Part shown: one piece after another, positions 1 to 8,259 of the stretch
How the letters are laid out: each line of letters begins with the position of its first letter
Position numbering within the stretch: position 1 is the stretch's first letter
DNA from: Nonomuraea solani
GTDB lineage: Bacteria; Actinomycetota; Actinomycetes; Streptosporangiales; Streptosporangiaceae
DNA length: 64,000 nt
Reading direction: 5' to 3'
NCBI RefSeq assembly: GCF_900108335.1
Contig: NZ_FNVT01000020.1
Span: forward strand, 1 to 64,000
Notes under the pieces: model-generated
Told to the model about the DNA's origin: nothing
Seen by the model: only the letters and a program-made list of their open reading frames with translations
Database searches by the model: none
Translations under genes and position numbers: made by a program

Positions 1-2
1 TC

Positions 3-281
3 AATCAGCTGAGTGCCCTCGGCACCGGCCCGGTCTCCAAGATCTACTTCGCCAAGAAGCTCCGCGGTCAGGCTGCGACGCTCGAACGCCTTCGCGTTGA
101 TCGGCAGCTTGAGGAAGCCCTCACACACGGCCCGGACCCGCTCCACCTCGCCGCAGTGTTCGGCCTCGACCCCAAGACCGCTATCCGCTACGCCGAGAAC
201 GCCCGCGTTCTCCTGGCCACCGCAGCTGAAGAGCAAGACCCCGCCAGGCGCGACGAACCCAAGGGTCGAAACGGTCCATGA
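3..281 (+). CDS. Partial C-terminal tail of a tyrosine-recombinase-type integrase
   Basis: The open frame enters from the left edge and stops at TGA 279-281, leaving 92 codons. The peptide has a basic helical stretch and then the segment HLAAVFGLDPKTAIRYAENA, a helix-turn-helix-like element. In actinobacterial integrases such a tail often follows the catalytic domain. The catalytic R, H and Y residues would lie left of the window, so the assignment rests on the tail alone. Nearby recombinase genes fit a mobile context. It could instead be another HTH protein. Confidence 0.4.
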   Translation, partial: NQLSALGTGPVSKIYFAKKLRGQAATLERLRVDRQLEEALTHGPDPLHLAAVFGLDPKTAIRYAENARVLLATAAEEQDPARRDEPKGRNGP

Positions 282-441
282 GGGATGAAGAACCTTCAGT
301 TCCATCGGATGAACCTTCAGTTCGCATGAACTCTGGGACTTCATCGGGGTCGAGGAACAGGCGGACAGCCGTCGGCGCTGAGAAGGATCTTGCTCGGGGT
401 GCCAGCGGGCAGAAACGGAATGTCGGTGGGATAGCCGCTGG

Positions 442-1026
442 TCAGCGCCGCGCGAGTGCTGCGTAGGCGGTGGAGCGTCCGATTTTGAGAGTGCGGGCGG
501 CTTGGGTGACCGAGGCGCCGTCGTCGACCAGGCGGCGCAGGGTGTCCAGTTCGGCGGGGCCGATGGCGCGCGGCCGGCCGGTCTTCTTCTTGCCAGGCAG
601 CATGGCGCCGGTGGCTTCGCGGCGCTTGGCGGCGGCGATGCCCTCGGCCTGGCGCTCGGCGCGCAGTTCCAGTTCGTACTCGGCGGCGGCCGCCAGGACC
701 GCGAACATGAAGCGGCCCTCCTTGGTGTCCAGGTCGAAGTTCTCGGTCAGGGACACGACCTTGACGCCGCGCTCGCGCAGCTCGGTCACCACGGTCAGCA
801 CGTGCGCGGCTGAGCGGCCCCATCGGTCGGACTTCCAGAACTTCAACGTGTCGCCGGGGCGCAGTGCGGCCAGGGCGGCGGCGAATTCGGGACGGTTCCC
901 GCGCAGGCGGCTGGAGATCTTTTCCTGGAACAGGACGTCGTAGCCGTGCTCGGCGAGCGCGTCGAGCTGGAGCTGGGGGTTTTGATCGCGGGTGGAGACC
1001 CGCGCGTAGGCGACGATGCGGCCCAT
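442..1026 (-). CDS. Serine recombinase (resolvase/invertase family)
   Basis: A 194-residue small serine recombinase of normal length. The N-terminal catalytic domain opens with VAYARVSTRDQN, whose serine (about residue 11) is the expected nucleophile. It continues with the DRWGRS arginine motif and the long E helix (about 100-130). The C-terminal segment, about 150-194, is a Hin-type helix-turn-helix (ASVTQAARTLKIGRSTAYAAL). Such enzymes cut and rejoin DNA at paired sites and often accompany Tn3-type elements; a Tn3 transposase fragment lies 2 kb away. ATG is at 1024-1026. A small broken reading frame sits 27 bp upstream on the same strand and may once have been co-transcribed. Confidence 0.9.
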   Translation of the reverse strand: MGRIVAYARVSTRDQNPQLQLDALAEHGYDVLFQEKISSRLRGNRPEFAAALAALRPGDTLKFWKSDRWGRSAAHVLTVVTELRERGVKVVSLTENFDLDTKEGRFMFAVLAAAAEYELELRAERQAEGIAAAKRREATGAMLPGKKKTGRPRAIGPAELDTLRRLVDDGASVTQAARTLKIGRSTAYAALARR

Positions 1027-1052
1027 GAGTCCTCGTGGCGGGCGTGAGGGGG

Positions 1053-1280
1053 TCAGGGCGTCTGGAGGTATTCATCGAGGGGCGGCAGGTCTTCCGGCGG
1101 AGTCTGGCCGATGATGAGGGACAGTTCCGACACCCACCGGGTGAGGCCGCCTTGCCAGGAGGAGAAGTAGATCGCCCCTTCGGGGTCGTCCTGGTCGGGC
1201 AGCAGGACGTAGCCATCCTTGCCGTCGACCTGCGCTCGCAGGATCTTCGGCCGCTGGCCGTCGTAGATGAACGTTATGTG
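1053..1280 (-). pseudogene. Small reading frame lacking a start, upstream of the resolvase
   Basis: On the minus strand a coding-like frame ends at TGA 1053-1055. It reads a coherent acidic peptide with the segments VDGKDGYVLLPDQDDPEGAI and SLIIGQTPPEDLPPLDEYL. Reading upstream, the frame meets a stop near 1325 with no ATG, GTG or TTG in a sensible place, so the 5' end appears to have been lost. No family was recognised. Its position, 27 bp before the resolvase start, suggests a former accessory gene. Confidence 0.35.
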
Positions 1281-1403
1281 AGCCCCCTCGCCCGTCCAGA
1301 AACGTATACGTTGCTGGACACCCTAACGACCAGGTGCGATATCGTCCGGAAACCTCTGTCCGGAAAGTCCATGTGCGCGTGGCCGCTAGGAAAGATCATC
1401 TCT

Positions 1404-1607
1404 ATGAGCCTTCCTCAGCCCGCCGACCTGACGTCCCTTGTGCTGCGCACCGATTTCAGCGACGACTCGAAATGGCTGGCGTTGCAGGCACTGCTCGATG
1501 GCCTGAGCGAGTACACAGATGCGACCTACGTCAGCGACCCCGCGTACGGTTTTGAGGACCCTGGAGGTCAGAGGGTGCTGGCAAGATGCGGGCATGACAA
1601 GCAATGA
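1404..1607 (+). pseudogene. Truncated DUF6924-like gene (N-terminal part only)
   Basis: ATG 1404 opens a frame whose first ~50 residues match the N-terminus of DUF6924 proteins as I recall them (LPQPADLTSLVLRTDFSDD, then TYVSDPAYGFEDP). After about residue 52 the similarity ends abruptly, and 15 unrelated residues run to TGA 1605-1607. The family is normally more than twice this length, so the gene is a 3' truncation. The break falls 40-50 bp before the start of the next gene, whose leader now overlaps this frame. Family identity is from memory. Confidence 0.5.
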
Positions 1608-2652
1608 GCCGCTCATCAGCAGCCTGGCCCCGTTCGGCACGTTCGGCAGTCATATGTACGACTTCGATCTCATCACCCTCGACGGTCAACTGCTCGTCGT
1701 CGGCACCCCCGACGAGGACTGCCGTGCCTGCACCTGGGATCCGGGAGCCGACCGTTGGATGACGTACGAGCTCGACGCTCCGGATGAGGAAAGCTTCACC
1801 GAGCTCACCTCGCTCTGTGCGGCGGTGGTGGACGGGCGGATCGTGATCGGCGGTGGTGGTGACCACCAAGGCTTCGCAATGTGGGACTTGACGACTGGCA
1901 GGGTACGGCTGAGTGCACAGGATTACGGCACGGCCTCCGCGGTCAGGGCCGACTTCGGGGGGTATTCAAGGTTCGTCGTGGGAGCTTCGAGCTTCACGGG
2001 GGTGGATCTCTGGGACCCGTCCCTGACCGAGCCTGACGACGACGACGGCGACGAGGACAAGCCGGAGCAGCCCTCACCGTACGACTCCCTGGTCAGTGTC
2101 AGGTTGTGGTGCAAATCGAGGACCAGTAGTGCTGCCGCGGCGGGACTGCTGGACGGCCGCCCTGTGGTGGTCGGCGGTCACCCGAGCGGAGTCGTGGCCG
2201 TATGGGATGTCGAGGGAAGGCCTCTGGCCGAGTTCGACAGCCTCGATCGCCTTGCCGGCTCCGAGGACTCGGGTCGCTTCCCCGGGGCGACGCTCACTGA
2301 TTTCGCCCTGGTGGTGGTAGATGGTCGTACCCAGGTCGTGGCGGCGGGCCAGCAGCGGCTCCTGGTGGGAGATCCGAGGTCCGGCGAGTGGGGGGAGGAG
2401 CTCACCGTGCCTGGTGGCGAGATCGTGTGCCTCGACGCCGACACCGTGCACGGGGTCCCCGTCGCTGTCACCGGGGCCGAGGACGGCACCATCTGCGTCT
2501 GGGACCTGACGGAACGTCGGGTGCTGGGCCGGCCGTTCCAGAAGTACGATTCCGAGGTGTTCGGGGTACGGCTGGCCGAGCTCCACGGTCGTCCTGTGGT
2601 CGTCAGCAGTGGAAGGTTCAGTTCCGTCGACGTCTGGGAGATTCCGTCGTAG
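1594..2652 (+). CDS. WD40-like beta-propeller protein
   Basis: A 352-residue protein with about seven propeller blades, each ending in a W-D-like strand: CTWDP, AMWDLTTG, DLWDP, AVWDVEG, LLVGDPRSG, CVWDLTE and DVWEIPS. Each blade begins with a DGRPVVV-type strand. An acidic loop (about 148-160, DDDDGDEDKPEQP) interrupts the middle. Seven-bladed propellers are protein-interaction platforms; no catalytic domain or signal peptide is visible. The in-frame ATG at 1594 is preferred to one at 1519 because upstream residues overlap the DUF6924 remnant and look non-native. Function unknown. Confidence 0.7.
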   Translation: MTSNEPLISSLAPFGTFGSHMYDFDLITLDGQLLVVGTPDEDCRACTWDPGADRWMTYELDAPDEESFTELTSLCAAVVDGRIVIGGGGDHQGFAMWDLTTGRVRLSAQDYGTASAVRADFGGYSRFVVGASSFTGVDLWDPSLTEPDDDDGDEDKPEQPSPYDSLVSVRLWCKSRTSSAAAAGLLDGRPVVVGGHPSGVVAVWDVEGRPLAEFDSLDRLAGSEDSGRFPGATLTDFALVVVDGRTQVVAAGQQRLLVGDPRSGEWGEELTVPGGEIVCLDADTVHGVPVAVTGAEDGTICVWDLTERRVLGRPFQKYDSEVFGVRLAELHGRPVVVSSGRFSSVDVWEIPS

Positions 2653-3022
2653 GGAGGTGGCGCTGTCCGACCTCAGCTCCGAGTTACCCCGTTCGCCTTC
2701 CGGGCTCAGGGACGGTCTGTGGAACACCGCCTCGGTGGACTGTGCGGTAGTTCCCCCGGGCGCGCATCGAGCCCGGGGACCCGCCGGTCTACGCATGGGT
2801 GGACCCCGCATGGCTTTGCGCTCGCTTCGACCAGGGCGGTTCCACCGAGCCCTGCCTACTGGCTGTCCTCACCGCCCTCCGCCGCCAGACTCCGCACATG
2901 CTCCTCTGCCTCGGCTAGGAGCCGTCTGAAGATGTTGTTGATGTGATCGACTGCAGGTAGAGGATGTGGCAGTCGAGGTCTGGGGATGAAGCTGCCTTGG
3001 GCTTGCTGCCCGCTGGGTGGTC
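2653..3022. other. Intergenic stretch with coding-like scraps
   Basis: No complete gene is visible. On the minus strand a frame ending at 2856 has a plausible C-terminal peptide (HINNIFRRLLAEAEEHVRSL). On the plus strand a different frame reads VYAWVDPAWLCARFDQGG before a stop near 2918. These cannot both be real, and each would be only a fragment. The region separates the propeller gene from a chimeric transposase, so a junction scar is plausible. Confidence 0.3.
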
Positions 3023-4357
3023 TCAGCCGGCGGTCGGTTGCAGGGTCCAGATGCCCTGTACGGGGGTGAGCCCGAGGTTGATCAGGCGGCGCAGGTTCAG
3101 GGCGGCTGCTCGTAGGTGGAGCCAGAGGTCGTTGCGCAGGACGCCGCGGTAGCGGAGCTTGCGGGCGCGGCCGTCCGCGCCGATCAGCCAGGCGATGGAG
3201 CGTTCGACCATGGGGCGATGTCGCCGGTAGACAGCGGTCAGATCGGGGTCGGTGATCCATTGGTGGCGTGCTTGGCGTAACAGGGCGTCGTGGGGTGCAC
3301 CTGCAGGGTGCGGCCGTGCTTGCTCATCGTGCAGCGTTCCCGTAGCGGGCAGGAGCGGCTTCTTGCCGACCTGCCGGCGCGCCAGCTCCGGCAGGCAGCG
3401 TACGGCGGCCAGCACCTGACGCCCGCCCGCCGCCGCCCCCAGCGCCTTCGACTCGCCCAACAACTTCAAAAACGGCCGGACGGTGTTGTACTTGTCGGCC
3501 AGCGCGGCACGCAATGCCGCCTCCGCCGACCCGTCCCCGTCCTCTTCCGGCACCAGCTCTTCCACCTGCCCCAGCGCGGCCAGCACCTGCTCCTTGCTCA
3601 CGCCGGCCTGGTAGGCGACCGCCGTCCACAACGCGGCCACGTCCAGATCGGCGCCCACCTCGGCAACCAGGTCCAGCTGCTCCACCAGGACCCGGCCCGC
3701 CCGCGACAGCAGCTTGGAGGCCTTCTCCAGCCTGGGCAACATCGCCAGCCGCTCGCCCGCCGACTTGCGCCGCGCCGGCGAGATCAACCGGGTGGCCATC
3801 AGCAGCGCGAACAAATCGAGAGCGTCGTCGATCGCCTCGGCCTCCAACGACCGGGTCACCCCCAGCATCGTGGCCGTCTTGCGCGGCTCAGCCAACCTGG
3901 CAAGCAACGGCGCCTTGGTACCCGCCCCGTACTTGGCCAGCGTCTTCATCCGCCGCACCGGCACCTTGCCCACCCGCACCCGCCCCAGCTCGAACGCCGC
4001 GATGTCGTCCACTCGCTTGAGCGCCTTGACCATCTCGGTGCCCGATTGCCGCTTGGGCGCCTGCCGCAGCCGCTCCAGCTCCGAGATCCGCGCCCCCTCG
4101 GGAACCACCAGCAGCGCCGCCAACGCCCGCGGCAACCCCGCGTCGACGCGTTCCACCTGACGCGTCACCGTCGCATACAGGCGCTCATCAGCCTGTTCCC
4201 GGACGCTGGCCACCAGCCGCTCCAGCACCGTCACCCCCGGCAGCAGCACCCGATGCCGGCGCAGCCACGCCACCGACTGATCGAACAACGCCGTCGGCCC
4301 CTCCGCATGCGTCCACGCCCGGCCATGCAAGAACGTCAAGAACCGCTTCGACAGCAC
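3023..4357 (-). pseudogene. Chimera of Tn3-family transposase N-terminal region and IS1182-type transposase C-terminus
   Basis: Residues 1 to ~330 resemble the N-terminal region of Tn3-family transposases (HGRAWTHAEGP, LRRHRVLLPGVTVLERL, LLVVPEGARISELERLR, DALDLFALLMATRLI). The usual first ~100 residues and the whole DDE catalytic domain are missing. From about 3350 downward the DNA is instead the 3' end of an IS1182-type transposase, ending YRRHRPMVERSIAWLIG ... KLRYRGVLRNDLWL. The IS1182 part begins in another frame (CPLRERCTMSKHGRTLQVHP) and shifts by one base near 3288, within a run of four C. A full-length Tn3 transposase is close to 1000 residues. The product cannot be an active transposase. 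Confidence 0.8.
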
Positions 4358-4529
4358 CCCATGTACCTGGTGACAGCCTCGTTAACGACAGGCCAGTATC
4401 CACAGGAATACGTTCATATCAGTAGCTCTCTTCATTGGACGATGCGGAGGTGCTCGGCCTGGTCGCAGACACGGGTGATGGGTGTCGTCTACGAGAGGCC
4501 ATGGCCCTGCGATCAGGTTGATCACTGGA

Positions 4530-4553
4530 CGGACGGCGGGGGCCCGCCGTCCG
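4530..4553 (-). terminator. Rho-independent-type hairpin after trmO
   Basis: Perfect 11-bp arms, CGGACGGCGGG and CCCGCCGTCCG, are separated by GG. The hairpin lies 6 bp downstream of the restored trmO stop at 4559-4561 on the minus strand. This placement supports 4559 as the original gene end. No long U-tract follows, as is common in high-GC actinomycetes. Confidence 0.6.
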
Positions 4554-4558
4554 GAACC

Positions 4559-5040
4559 TCAGTAGTAGGAGCTCATGAGCTCGGTGGCCCAGGCCGGTTG
4601 GGTGACCGGATGGCGGGGGGCGAACTCGATCAGGTACGGCTTGATATCCAGGATGGGGTGCCTGACAGCGCGTCCAGGTCGGCGACGTGCAAGTTCAGGC
4701 CGTCCACGGCGAGGAGTCGGCAGCGGGAGACACCAAGACGGTTGGGACGGTATGGCCCCCGGTGGGCGAAGATCCCTACAGGGGCCGCGCTCGGGTTCCC
4801 TCGTGGGGGGCGGGGATCGGTGCGTACCTTGGCTGGGTCGACCCGATCGAAGAGGAAGACGACCTCCAGGTGGGAGAAGCCCTCCAGGCCGAGCACCGCC
4901 GAGGCGGTGAAGGTCTCACCGTCCAGCCGGATCACGGCTCGAACGTCGTGCCAGTCGTCTTCGACCATCTCGCTGCGACCGCCCACCACCCGGCCGACTG
5001 GTCGCAGGGTCACGGTGCCGGTTGTGATGGTGATCTCCAC
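4559..5040 (-). pseudogene. trmO: TrmO/UPF0066-type tRNA m6t6A37 methyltransferase, frameshifted near its 3' end
   Basis: The reading frame from GTG 5038-5040 matches the TrmO (YaeB/UPF0066) family: LRPVGRV, AVLGLEGFSHLEVVFLFDRV, VGIFAHRGPYRPNRLGVSRC, VDGLNLHVADLDALSGTP. Family members methylate t6A37 of tRNA with S-adenosylmethionine. The frame then stops early at about 4630. Adding one C to a run of four (plus-strand G run 4655-4658) restores the conserved ending ILDIKPYLIEFAPRHP ... and a stop at 4559, just before a hairpin terminator. Either a real one-base deletion or a sequencing error explains this. An in-frame stop immediately precedes the GTG, so the 5' end could also be altered. Confidence 0.75.
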
Positions 5041-5271
5041 GTTCTAGTAGCGCCCGAGGGCACCGCGGTGGTTAGCGAGGGTGTTCGAGCCGGTTGAACA
5101 GCACGGATTCGCCGTTCAGGTGAATCGGGGTTCAGCCGCCGGAGCCCCGGCCGCAACTGCCGCACCGCGGGCCGGCTGGCGAGTCGGCGCCACTCGCCGC
5201 GACCGATCAGCCTCAAATGCCACCTGGACTACGAGCGGCGCTCAGGGCCGTCACCCGGCATGTCGACCACT

Positions 5272-5304
5272 ACGCCGCCCAAGCTCGACTTGCTCGGGCG
5301 GCGT
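5272..5304 (-). terminator. Hairpin downstream of the methyltransferase gene
   Basis: Nine-base arms ACGCCGCCC and GGGCGGCGT enclose a 15-base loop that contains a further AGC/GCT pairing. It lies about 43 bp beyond the methyltransferase stop on the minus strand. No other gene occupies 5041-5346. Confidence 0.5.
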
Positions 5305-5346
5305 GAAACTTGCCACAGACCTACAGAAACCCGCGACCGGAGATTC

Positions 5347-6015
5347 CTAGGCGTCGCGGCGCAGCGTGAACCAGAAGGTCGGCACCGAGTTGGTGCCCGG
5401 TGTGACGTCGAGTAGTTCCCAGCCGGCGAACCTGGCGCGGAGCTCATCGGCTGTGACGCCCGCCGCCCACGACGTGACCTCGGGGATTGGATTGCCGAGC
5501 GGCTCGGGGCCGTACCCGAACATCAGCAACCGTGCTCCGGGAGCGGCGCGGTGGGTGAGCCCGGCGGCGTAGGCGTCGCGGCGGTGCAGCGGGACCCCGC
5601 AGTAGCAGCTCAGGTCGAAGAACAGGTCGAAGGGGCCCGGCACGTCCAGCTCGTCGAGGCGGGTGGCGTCTCCGTGCAGCAGCCGTACCGCCACTCCCGT
5701 CGCTGCAGCCTTCTTTCTGGCCTGGTCGACGGCGCGGTCGATCAGGTCGACGGCCGCCACCTCCCAGCCGTGCCGTGCGAGGTAGGTGGCGTTGGTCCCC
5801 GTGCCGCAGCCGAGTTCGAGGGCGCGGCCGGGCGGCAGCGCGCCGTGCCCTTCTACCAGGGCGACCAGCTCGGGCGGCGTCAGGCCGGTGTCCCACGGCG
5901 GCTTGCCGGCGCGGTAGTAGCCCTCCAGCGCACGGTGGACGGACTCCTCCTCCTGGTCTCGCTGCGTTGAGGCCAGGTCCGGTTCCGGCTTCTGGGTGGC
6001 GTTGGGCTGGTCCAT
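5347..6015 (-). CDS. Class I SAM-dependent methyltransferase
   Basis: A 222-residue Rossmann-fold methyltransferase. Motif I is LELGCGTGTNATYLA, followed by AAVDLIDRA (acidic residue of motif II) and LLHGDATRLDEL. FDLFFDLSCYCGVPLHRRDA resembles TPMT-like/type-11 methyltransferases. The substrate cannot be told. ATG 6013-6015 is chosen because GGAGGAG lies five bases upstream; an upstream in-frame ATG at 6052-6054 would put the start inside the operator. It is divergent from a TetR gene with a palindrome between them, so it is probably that regulator's target. Confidence 0.85.
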   Translation of the reverse strand: MDQPNATQKPEPDLASTQRDQEEESVHRALEGYYRAGKPPWDTGLTPPELVALVEGHGALPPGRALELGCGTGTNATYLARHGWEVAAVDLIDRAVDQARKKAAATGVAVRLLHGDATRLDELDVPGPFDLFFDLSCYCGVPLHRRDAYAAGLTHRAAPGARLLMFGYGPEPLGNPIPEVTSWAAGVTADELRARFAGWELLDVTPGTNSVPTFWFTLRRDA

Positions 6016-6032
6016 CGTCTCCTCCAAGAATA

Positions 6033-6075
6033 TAGAGTTGAACTCTAGTGACATACTCTAGAGATATACTCGCAA
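6033..6075. promoter_or_regulatory. TetR-type operator between methyltransferase and regulator
   Basis: A perfect 15-bp palindrome, TAGAGTTGAACTCTA, spans 6033-6047. A related imperfect one, TACTCTAGAGATA, follows at 6054-6066. Both lie in the 61-bp gap between the divergent starts (6015 and 6077), where a TetR dimer could repress both promoters. The AT-rich sequence contrasts with the flanks. Confidence 0.7.
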
Positions 6076-6076
6076 T

Positions 6077-6715
6077 ATGGACAAAGTCAAACGGCCGGAC
6101 AAGCGAGCCGAGCGCTCACGGCACACCCGTGAAAAGGTCGTCGAGGCGGCTCGCGAGCTGTTCGTCGCGCAGGGTTACGGGGCGACGAACCTGCAGGAGG
6201 TCGCGGACCGGGCGGGCGTGGCCGTCCAGACGATCTACTTCGTCTTCCGCAACAAGCGCACGCTGTTCAAGGACGTCGTCGACACGTCCATCGCCGGGGA
6301 CACCGAGCCGGTCGCCACCATGGATCGTGAGTGGTTTCGCGCCGCGTGCGCCGAGCCCACCGCAGCCGGGCAATTGCGCGCGCACGTCCACGGCACCCGC
6401 GAGATCCTGGGCCGAGTCGCCCCGATCATGCCGCTGATCGCGGCTGCCGCGGCCACCGACCCTGAGATCGCCGCGCAGTGGCCGGACGGCCCCGACCCGC
6501 GTTACACCGTGCAGTACGCAGCGGCCGAAGCCCTGGCCGGCAAGCCCGACACCCGTCCCGGCCTCTCCATCGAGATGGCGGCGGACCTGCTGTTCGGCCT
6601 CCTCAGCCCGCAGCTCTACCTGATCTTCGTCCGCGACCGCGACTGGTCACCGGACACGTGGGAAGAGTGGGCCCGCACCGCCTTGACCTCCCAACTCTGC
6701 GCCGACCCCGGCTAA
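6077..6715 (+). CDS. TetR/AcrR-family regulator
   Basis: A 212-residue TetR protein. The N-terminal DNA-binding domain reads KVVEAARELFVAQGYGATNLQEVADRAGVAVQTIYFVFRNK (a continuous stretch, residues about 20-60). The C-terminal all-helical domain (about 70-205) would bind an effector and dimerise. It begins 61 bp from the divergent methyltransferase start, across two palindromic sites, so local autoregulation is likely. The ligand is unknown. Confidence 0.88.
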   Translation: MDKVKRPDKRAERSRHTREKVVEAARELFVAQGYGATNLQEVADRAGVAVQTIYFVFRNKRTLFKDVVDTSIAGDTEPVATMDREWFRAACAEPTAAGQLRAHVHGTREILGRVAPIMPLIAAAAATDPEIAAQWPDGPDPRYTVQYAAAEALAGKPDTRPGLSIEMAADLLFGLLSPQLYLIFVRDRDWSPDTWEEWARTALTSQLCADPG

Positions 6716-6907
6716 GCGGACGGACGTCACGATCGTCCTCCAACCCGCAATGCTGGTGGCCAACCACCTGGCCGGCCTCCTGCGGGCCGGGTCGGACAAC
6801 CTGGCCGACACCCATACCGGGCCCTACGCCAACCAGATCACCCCGGCCACCCAAGCCCCGGGGCCGGTAGGCCGACCACGACAAACAAAACTCCGCCCCC
6901 GGTCCGA

Positions 6908-7504
6908 CTACGCCCTATCCAGGGTCTTCTTTGGCTGGCGGGGCACAGTGTCGCCCTTCAGATGCCCGTACACCGTCGAGCGCGGCACCCCGAACAAGTC
7001 CGCGATCTGCTGGACGGTCTTGTCCCGCATGTCGTACAGCTGCTGGGCGAGGGCGGCCTGGTCGGCGGTGAGCTTGGGCCGGCGTCCGCCGACCCGGCCG
7101 CGGGCGCGGGCGGAGGCCAGGCCGTCCATCGTGTTGGCCACGATCAGCTCGCGCTGCAGCTCGGCCAGGACCGACAACATACCGAACATCGCGCGGCTCT
7201 CCATCGTGTCGGTGTCGATGACCTGCTCGATCACATGCAGTCCCACCCCGCGTTCGCGCAGGTCCGCCCCGAGGGTGACCAAGTGCAGGACCGAGCGCGA
7301 CAGCCGGTCCAGCCGGGTGACCTTCAGCGTGTCGCCCTCGCGCAGCAGCTTGAGAACCAGCGCGAGGCTGGGCCGAGAAGCCTTGGCGCCACTGGCCTTG
7401 TCCAGATGGATGGCATCGCGGTCGAGGCCCGCGCGCAGCAGCGCGTCGATCTGGTGGTCGGGGTTCTGGCCGGCGGTACTGATCCGCGCGTAGCCGAAGA
7501 GCAC
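6908..7504 (-). CDS. Serine recombinase (resolvase family)
   Basis: A 198-residue resolvase. The catalytic domain opens with FGYARISTAGQNPDHQIDAL (nucleophile Ser about residue 9), then HLDKASGAKASRPSL, TLKVTRLDRLSRS and the E helix MFGMLSVLAELQRELIVANT. The C-terminal helix-turn-helix is VQQIADLFGVPRSTVYGHL. All core motifs are present, so it looks active. It differs clearly from the enzyme at 442-1026 and is not a recent duplicate. No transposase is adjacent; 6716-6907 holds no recognisable gene. Confidence 0.9.
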   Translation of the reverse strand: MLFGYARISTAGQNPDHQIDALLRAGLDRDAIHLDKASGAKASRPSLALVLKLLREGDTLKVTRLDRLSRSVLHLVTLGADLRERGVGLHVIEQVIDTDTMESRAMFGMLSVLAELQRELIVANTMDGLASARARGRVGGRRPKLTADQAALAQQLYDMRDKTVQQIADLFGVPRSTVYGHLKGDTVPRQPKKTLDRA

Positions 7505-7913
7505 TGGCGAAATCTACTCCACGGACCGTTCACCGACATTGATTTTCGACACGAGTTATCGACGGTGCCCACCTGCGGCTCCGTGATTGACAGACGACCG
7601 TTACTCGACACTGAGATGACCAACCTTGCGACCACACAGAGTAGCGATGGTTACTCAGCGCTACTTTGCGGCTGGTGACGCGGACCCGAGTGGGGCCCAG
7701 TAGCGGACCGGGATAGCTGCGAGAAGGGCACTCACACCCTGCCGCTGAGCGGCAGACGCCGTCTCACGTGGGGCGGGGCGGCGCCGCCGAGGGTGGGGAA
7801 ACGCGCTCGACGCCCGATCAGCGCCCCTTGGGGAAGGCGGCGCGCAGTGCGGAGCCGCGGGTGATGAACGCGACCCGGATGATGGGCAGCATACCGACGA
7901 CCTGGCGCGACGC
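7505..7913. other. Intergenic region behind resolvase, possible recombination site
   Basis: No gene was recognised. Sequence next to the resolvase start is comparatively AT-rich and contains repeated half-site-like elements: GTTACTCGACACTGAG (near 7601) and GGTTACTCAGCGC (near 7649). Small resolvases usually act at sub-sites beside their own gene, so this is the natural place for a res site; that is inference. The remainder, to 7913, is GC-rich and featureless. Confidence 0.3.
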
Positions 7914-8147
7914 TCAGGAGTCGCGGCGGGCATTCCTTCGCGGCGCGATGAAGACGGCCCAGGCGGCCACACCCAGGCCCGGACCGAAGGACGAACCTAG
8001 CCCGACACCGTAAGTGAAGTTGTCGAAAAAACCCCCGACGACGACGCCGACGAGGAGGCCGAAGGCAGCGCCAAATGCGATCCAGATCCCGAGATTTGCC
8101 CAGATCCCGAGACCTTCGGCGGGCGGGGGCGTGTTGTTGTTCGTCAT
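7914..8147 (-). CDS. Small two-helix membrane protein
   Basis: A 77-residue protein with a hydrophilic N-terminus (MTNNNTPPPAEGLG). Two hydrophobic, glycine-rich helices follow, roughly residues 15-42 (GIWIAFGAAFGLLVGVVVGG) and 47-68, before the basic tail APRRNARRDS. ATG 8145-8147 is preceded by GGGAGAG, favouring it over an upstream ATG at 8186. Glycine-zipper small membrane proteins of this kind are common in actinobacteria and functionally unassigned. It lies about 110 bp downstream of the ABC permease gene on the same strand, so co-transcription is possible. Confidence 0.6.
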   Translation of the reverse strand: MTNNNTPPPAEGLGIWANLGIWIAFGAAFGLLVGVVVGGFFDNFTYGVGLGSSFGPGLGVAAWAVFIAPRRNARRDS

Positions 8148-8259
8148 TGCATCTCTCCCAAGGACGGGGGCGGACAGGGCTGACAATCTGGCGGCCCATC
8201 ACGGCGGATGTTGGTGTTCGCGTTGTCCGGTGTCCGGAGCGGCCGAGTGCCCACCGCGT

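Noticed and set aside
3290..5047. 585-residue plus-strand open frame over the transposase chimera and trmO
   Set aside because: Gln/Arg/His-rich shadow; minus-strand peptides carry recognisable motifs.
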